The translations under genes were made by a program, and so were the position numbers. The notes beneath the pieces are model-generated. The model made no database searches, was not told where the DNA came from, and saw nothing but the letters and a program-made list of their open reading frames with translations. Of a DNA stretch of 5,634 nt, positions 1 through 5,634 are shown piece after piece; the stretch's first letter is position 1; every line of letters begins with the position of its first letter. The DNA comes from CBDUQI01 sp965369325 (GTDB taxonomy: Bacteria; Pseudomonadota; Gammaproteobacteria; Steroidobacterales; JBCBZW01), in contig CBDUQI010000297.1 in the NCBI GenBank assembly GCA_965369325.1, positions 1 through 5,634 of the forward strand, written 5' to 3'.

Positions 1-9
1 GAGAGCAGG

Positions 10-1671
<1,662 letters not shown>

Positions 1672-1689
1672 ACCCAAGTATTGAGGCAA

Positions 1690-1715
1690 GCGGCGCCGGG
1701 ATCGTTCGGCGCTGC
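1690..1715 (+). other. GC-rich hairpin in the ilvD-thrA gap
   Basis: Bases 1690-1698 (GCGGCGCCG) pair with 1707-1715 (CGGCGCTGC) over nine consecutive positions, eight Watson-Crick and one G-U (1692 with 1713). The loop is eight bases, or six if G1699-U1706 also pairs. The stem sits 18 bases after the ilvD stop codon and ends 16 bases before the preferred thrA ATG. No T-run follows on either strand, so it is not a standard intrinsic terminator. It could stabilise or delimit the ilvD message, or affect thrA translation; neither role can be shown from sequence alone. Confidence 0.5.
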
Positions 1716-1731
1716 CAGAGTGACGCGCGAA

Positions 1732-4221
1732 ATGAAAAACAATTGGATCGTACATAAATTTGGTGGCAGCAGCCTGAAGGATGCGGCGTGCTTTACTCGC
1801 GTGGCCGGCATTATCGCCAACGGGCACGCCCAGGCGCAGGCGGTGGTGGTCTCGGCGCCGGGCGGCACCACCGATGCCCTGTTGGGGCTGGTCACACTGG
1901 CTACCGCGCAGGCCGAGGCCTGGACGCAGGAACTGGAGGCATTGCGCCGTCGTTACCAGGGGATTGTCGGCGAGGTACTGACAGCAGCTAACCAGGCGGC
2001 GGTACTGGGCCCGTTTGAGGAGGACTGCCAGAGCGTCCGCGATATTCTGCGCGGGATGGCGCGCCTGCGCGCGGCCACGGGCCATGGTGCGGATGTGATC
2101 GCCGGGTTTGGCGAGATTTGGTCTGCGCGCCTGCTAAGCGCGCTGCTGCAGCAGGAGTACGCGCAGACATTCGGTCAGTTTAGTTGGCTGGATGCGCGTG
2201 AGGTCATTGTGGTGGAGCCGGGCGAGATGGGGCCGGCCGTTGACTGGGCCGATTCGCAGACCCGCCTGGATGCGCAGTTGCAGGCTCCGCTCGGGCGGCC
2301 GGCGAGCGGAATGGTGGTGACCGGTTTTATCGCGAGGGATGCACAGGGCCTGCAAACGACGCTGGGCCGTAATGGCAGCGACTTTACGGCATCCATTATG
2401 GGGGCGTTGTTGCGTGCCGCCGAGATCAATATTTGGACCGATGTGGCGGGCGTGATGAGCAGCGATCCGCGCCGGGTGCCGGAAGCCAAAGTCATTGACA
2501 CCATGTCGTACAACGAGGCGATGGAACTGGCGTACTTTGGTGCGCGGGTAATTCACCCACAAACCATGGGCCCGGCGGTGGAGTATGGCATCCCGCTCCG
2601 TATTCGTAGCAGTTTTGAGCCGCATCTGCCCGGGACCGTGGTGGGCGTGGCGCAGGCCCGTTCGGCGTTCGCGGTCAAGGGCATCACGGCGGTGGAGGAT
2701 GTTGTCCTGATCAACCTTGAGGGTGCGGGCATGATCGGGGTGCCGGGCACGGCCGATAGGTTGTTTGGCGCGCTGCGGGAGGTGGTGGTCTCGGTGATCA
2801 TGATCTCCCAGGGCAGTTCGGAGCACTCCATCTGCTTTGCGGTGCCAAGCGCCGGCGCGGCGCTGGCCTTGCAGGCTGCCCGTCGGGCCTTTGCCACCGA
2901 GTTGGCGCTGGGGCAGGTGCAGAGTATCGAAGCCTCTCACGATTGCAGCATCCTCGCAGTGGTGGGCGATGACATGGCGGGGCAACCTGGCATTTCCGCC
3001 AAATTTTTCTCCACCCTCGGGCACGCCGGCATTAACGTGAGGGCAATTGCTCAGGGCGCTTCTGAGCGCAATATTTCAGCGGTGGTGGCGGCGGCGGATA
3101 CCACTCGTGCGCTGCGGGCTGTGCATTCGGGCTTTTATCTGTCGGCCAAAACATTGTCTATTGGAGTGCTGGGGCAGGGCACGGTTGGCGCAGTACTGCT
3201 GGATCAGATCGGCGCGCAGGCGGCGCAACTGCGTGAGCGCTTCAAGCTGGATTTGCGTGTGCGCGCGATTACTTCTTCGCGCGACATGAGTCTTGATGAG
3301 CGTCGAATAGACCTGCACAACTGGCGTAAAATCCGCGAGCAAAGCAGTCAACCGCTGGACTACGACCAATTTGCCGATCATGTGGCCGCCGAGCATTTGC
3401 CGCACGCGGTGATTGTTGATTGCACTGCCGCTGATGCCACCGCCGAGCGATATGAGGGCTGGATGTCACGCGGTATTCATATTGTGACGCCGAACAAAAA
3501 AGCCAACAGCGCTAGCAACACGTACTACCGTGCGTTAAAGCATCTGCAGCAAACGAGCAACGTGCACTTTTTGTATGAGGCGACCGTTGGGGCGGGGCTG
3601 CCGATTATCTCCACCTTAAAAGACCTGGTGGACACGGGCGATGAGCTGCACCAGATTGAGGGTATATTCAGCGGTACGCTGGCGTACTTGTTCAATCTGT
3701 ATGACGGCACCGGCAGTTTTGCGGAACTGGTGAGTGATGCGCGCGCGCGTGGTTATACCGAGCCGGATCCGCGCGATGATCTTTCCGGCATGGATGTGGC
3801 CCGCAAGGCAGTGATCCTCGCGCGGGAGGCTGGTCTTACACTGGAATTGGAAGACCTGCAGGTGCACAGTCTGATTCCGCCGGGGTTGGAGCAAGGCGAT
3901 GTGGAAAGTTTTCTGGAGGGTCTGCGGGCGCATGATGAGACCATGCGCGAGCGGGTGGTCGCGGCCCGGGAAGCCGGCCAGGTACTGCGGTACGTCGCCA
4001 GTATCGACTTCCAACGCGCCAGCGCTAGCGTTGAGCTGATGAGTGTCGCCACCGACCATCCGTTTGCGGTCATGAACCTGACCGACAATATTGTCAAGTT
4101 CGTGACGGCTCGCTACAGCGAGAATCCATTAATCGTGCAGGGGCCGGGTGCCGGCCCGGAGGTTACCGCGGCAGGGGTGTTTGCGGATATCCTGCGCCTG
4201 GGTTCGTATGTGTCAAGTTAG
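1732..4221 (+). CDS. thrA: Bifunctional aspartokinase / homoserine dehydrogenase I (ThrA)
   Basis: This fused cytoplasmic enzyme catalyses the first and third steps from aspartate to threonine: ATP-dependent phosphorylation of aspartate, and NAD(P)H reduction of aspartate semialdehyde to homoserine. From the ATG it is 829 aa (E. coli ThrA 820). Residues 1 to about 300 are the kinase: KFGGSS (9-14), GRNGSDFTAS (212-221), WTDVAGVMSSDPR (235-247). Two ACT regulatory repeats follow (about 318-395 and 404-470), with ISQGSSEHSI and IAQGASERNIS matching the ThrA pattern; in E. coli this region mediates threonine feedback inhibition, so the same is likely here. The dehydrogenase (about 475-829) has the nucleotide loop GQGTVG (481-486), TPNKKAN (586-592), VGAGLP (619-624) and YTEPDPRDDLSGMDVARK (675-692). 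E677, D688 and K692 align with yeast homoserine dehydrogenase E208, D219 and K223. ATG 1732 was chosen because KFGGSS then sits close to the N-terminus as in the family. In-frame GTG 1720 and TTG 1681 would add 4 or 17 unconserved residues. ThrA is favoured over MetL by motif resemblance and by the adjacent thrC. Confidence 0.96.
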   Translation: MKNNWIVHKFGGSSLKDAACFTRVAGIIANGHAQAQAVVVSAPGGTTDALLGLVTLATAQAEAWTQELEALRRRYQGIVGEVLTAANQAAVLGPFEEDCQSVRDILRGMARLRAATGHGADVIAGFGEIWSARLLSALLQQEYAQTFGQFSWLDAREVIVVEPGEMGPAVDWADSQTRLDAQLQAPLGRPASGMVVTGFIARDAQGLQTTLGRNGSDFTASIMGALLRAAEINIWTDVAGVMSSDPRRVPEAKVIDTMSYNEAMELAYFGARVIHPQTMGPAVEYGIPLRIRSSFEPHLPGTVVGVAQARSAFAVKGITAVEDVVLINLEGAGMIGVPGTADRLFGALREVVVSVIMISQGSSEHSICFAVPSAGAALALQAARRAFATELALGQVQSIEASHDCSILAVVGDDMAGQPGISAKFFSTLGHAGINVRAIAQGASERNISAVVAAADTTRALRAVHSGFYLSAKTLSIGVLGQGTVGAVLLDQIGAQAAQLRERFKLDLRVRAITSSRDMSLDERRIDLHNWRKIREQSSQPLDYDQFADHVAAEHLPHAVIVDCTAADATAERYEGWMSRGIHIVTPNKKANSASNTYYRALKHLQQTSNVHFLYEATVGAGLPIISTLKDLVDTGDELHQIEGIFSGTLAYLFNLYDGTGSFAELVSDARARGYTEPDPRDDLSGMDVARKAVILAREAGLTLELEDLQVHSLIPPGLEQGDVESFLEGLRAHDETMRERVVAAREAGQVLRYVASIDFQRASASVELMSVATDHPFAVMNLTDNIVKFVTARYSENPLIVQGPGAGPEVTAAGVFADILRLGSYVSS

Positions 4222-4232
4222 CAGTTACAGGC

Positions 4233-4238
4233 AGAGGA
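4233..4238 (+). promoter_or_regulatory. Ribosome binding site of thrC
   Basis: AGAGGA lies seven bases before the ATG at 4246, inside the 24-base gap after the thrA stop. It is the clearest Shine-Dalgarno match in the window and fixes the thrC start. It also suggests thrC is translated by its own initiation rather than only by coupling to thrA. Confidence 0.8.
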
Positions 4239-4245
4239 CGTCACA

Positions 4246-5589
4246 ATGAATTTCGTAGGTACTCGTGGGGCCGGGCCGGTCACCTTAGTGCAGGCGCTAC
4301 AACGTGGGATCGCGCCCGACGGTGGCTTGTATGTGCCTGAGCGCTTCGAGTCGTTGACACCGGCAGACTTTGATGGCCTGGATAGCGTGGCGCAAATTGC
4401 GGGGCGTATGATGGCGCCGATTTTCGCCGGCAGCAGGTTGGAAGGGCAGTTGCAGAGCATCTGCGACGACGCACTCTCATTTGCGATGCCGCTTCGGCCA
4501 GTGAAGCATCCGCAGCAGCGGGAGGGTGCATTGTCTGTGCTGGAGCTGTTTCATGGCCCAACGGCCGCCTTCAAGGATGTAGGCGCGCGCTTTCTGGCGG
4601 CCTGCATGCAGCACATTAATGCTCGCGCGGAGGCTCAGGTGCAGCCGCTGACGATTCTCGTGGCGACCTCCGGAGATACAGGCAGCGCTGTCGCGTCAGC
4701 GTTTTATCGGCGCCCAGGCATCAACATTCTCATCCTTTTTCCGCATGGGCAGGTCTCGCCCCGACAGGAGCACCAGCTGTGTTGCTGGGACACCAACGTG
4801 CGTGCGCTGTCGGTGAACGGGGCATTTGATGACTGCCAGCGCCTGGTGAAGGAGGCGTTCGCCGATGAGTCGATGCGTACACGGCACCGGCTTTCATCCG
4901 CCAACAGCATCAACATCGGCCGTCTGCTGCCGCAGGCGGCTTACTACGCGGCCAGTAGTCTTTGGCACTGGCGTGCGAACGGCGAGTGTGCAAATTACAT
5001 TGTCCCGACCGGCAATCTGGGCAACGCAATGGCCTGTATCTGGGCCCGCCAGATGGGCCTGCCTATCGGCCAGGTGTTGTTGGCGACGAATGCCAACCGA
5101 CCGATTCCCGACTACCTGAACAGTGGTGACTGGCAGCCCCGGGCGAGTATTAGCACGGTGGCCTCCGCGATGGACGTGGGCAATCCCAGCAATATGGAGC
5201 GCTTGCGCGATCTGTTTCCCGCGTTTGATGAGTTGAGTCAAGCGGTGAGTGCGGTGTCGGTGGAGGACGCGCAGATCGAAGAGCAGATTCGCCAGGACGC
5301 GGTTCGCCTGGGTCAGATATGGTGTCCGCACACGGCGACAGCCATGCATGCATATGATCACGCCTTAAGTCAGGCGCAACGTGATGCGGGCCATTGGATT
5401 GCGGTGGCTACTGCGCACCCCGCAAAGTTCGAGGCGATAGTGGAGCCTTTGGCAGGCCACGCAGTAGGCGTGCCACCTGCACTGGCAACATTGCTGAGAC
5501 GACCCACCCAAGTGGATCGAATCGATGCACGGCTAGGCGAACTGCGTCGGTGTCTGGACGCTGGTTACCCTGATTCGCAACCGTCTTAG
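4246..5589 (+). CDS. thrC: Threonine synthase (ThrC), complete
   Basis: This cytoplasmic pyridoxal-phosphate enzyme converts O-phospho-L-homoserine and water to L-threonine and phosphate, the last step of threonine synthesis. The 447-residue protein (E. coli ThrC 428) starts with the N-terminal threonine synthase region (GIAPDGGLYVPE, 21-32). The cofactor lysine is K110 in LFHGPTAAFKDVGARF, matching E. coli K107. Further family blocks follow: ATSGDTGSAVA (140-150), SPRQEHQL (171-178), SANSINIGRLLPQ (218-230), the phosphate-binding loop PTGNLGN (254-260), ATNANRPIPDYL (280-291), SAMDVGNPSNMERL (307-320), CPHTATAMHAY (360-370) and ATAHPAKF (388-395). The order and spacing match the E. coli-type enzyme across the full length, with no broken motif. 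The start is supported by AGAGGA seven bases upstream. It lies 24 bases after thrA on the same strand, so the two are probably co-transcribed. Its substrate needs a homoserine kinase, which is not encoded in this window. Confidence 0.97.
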   Translation: MNFVGTRGAGPVTLVQALQRGIAPDGGLYVPERFESLTPADFDGLDSVAQIAGRMMAPIFAGSRLEGQLQSICDDALSFAMPLRPVKHPQQREGALSVLELFHGPTAAFKDVGARFLAACMQHINARAEAQVQPLTILVATSGDTGSAVASAFYRRPGINILILFPHGQVSPRQEHQLCCWDTNVRALSVNGAFDDCQRLVKEAFADESMRTRHRLSSANSINIGRLLPQAAYYAASSLWHWRANGECANYIVPTGNLGNAMACIWARQMGLPIGQVLLATNANRPIPDYLNSGDWQPRASISTVASAMDVGNPSNMERLRDLFPAFDELSQAVSAVSVEDAQIEEQIRQDAVRLGQIWCPHTATAMHAYDHALSQAQRDAGHWIAVATAHPAKFEAIVEPLAGHAVGVPPALATLLRRPTQVDRIDARLGELRRCLDAGYPDSQPS

Positions 5590-5602
5590 CGGCTTCGCGA
5601 AT
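5573..5602 (+). other. Inverted repeat spanning the thrC stop codon
   Basis: ATTCGC (5573-5578) is the perfect reverse complement of GCGAAT (5597-5602). Inside it, CCG (5581-5583) can pair with CGG (5590-5592) around a six-base loop holding the TAG stop. The two stems are separated by an uneven internal loop (two bases on the left, four on the right). No T-run follows. It could be a weak end-of-operon structure, but an imperfect repeat this short also arises by chance. Confidence 0.2.
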
Positions 5603-5634
5603 AGCGCGGTAGTGCTATGTTGATGCGCCAGCAC

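Noticed and set aside
1..9. Bases before ilvD as promoter or strong ribosome binding site.
   Set aside because: Only nine bases are present. GAGAG at 1-5 could be a partial Shine-Dalgarno sequence, but this is too little to call.
2134..3024. Long minus-strand open frame (296 codons) opposite thrA, and similar frames opposite ilvD and thrC.
   Set aside because: It lies wholly opposite a gene whose family motifs are intact. Its composition (rich in His, Arg, Ala) is typical of antisense reading of GC-rich codons, and it shows no recognisable domain.
5617..5634. ATG at 5617 (reading MLMRQH to the window edge) as the start of a further gene, possibly the missing thrB.
   Set aside because: Only six codons are visible, there is no clear ribosome binding site, and nothing resembles the start of a homoserine kinase.
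5612..5634. GTGCT (5612-5616) and AGCAC (5630-5634) as a terminator stem.
   Set aside because: The stem is only five base pairs with a 13-base loop, and the window ends at its last base, so no tail can be assessed.

Overview
The window holds three complete, tightly packed plus-strand genes for branched-chain and aspartate-family amino acid synthesis: ilvD (dihydroxy-acid dehydratase), thrA (fused aspartokinase / homoserine dehydrogenase I) and thrC (threonine synthase). About 97% of the bases are coding. Base composition is GC-rich (about 60% by eye), with a GC-rich third codon position in all three genes and no obvious compositional break. The E. coli-like fused ThrA and the E. coli-type ThrC point to a gammaproteobacterium, perhaps related to the Xanthomonadales. 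That placement is inferred from remembered family resemblance, not from a search.

Layout: bases 1-9 are the end of an upstream region that is cut off. ilvD runs 10-1671 from a GTG start. A 60-base gap follows, with a strong GC hairpin (1690-1715). thrA runs 1732-4221. A 24-base gap carries a clear ribosome binding site, and thrC runs 4246-5589. The last 45 bases hold no gene that can be recognised; a weak inverted repeat straddles the thrC stop.

How the genes fit together: ThrA phosphorylates aspartate and later reduces aspartate semialdehyde to homoserine. ThrC converts O-phosphohomoserine to threonine. Threonine is also the precursor of 2-oxobutanoate for isoleucine, and IlvD performs the dehydration step next to last in both isoleucine and valine synthesis. 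The cluster therefore covers parts of one continuous route from aspartate through threonine to isoleucine. Homoserine kinase (ThrB), which lies between thrA and thrC in the enterobacterial operon, is absent here, as are threonine deaminase and aspartate semialdehyde dehydrogenase. These must be encoded outside the window.

This is an ordinary housekeeping region. I found no mobile element, CRISPR array, RNA gene, defence gene or sign of an undescribed system. The observations worth a second look are the missing thrB and possible RNA structures at the two gene junctions and the 3' end.
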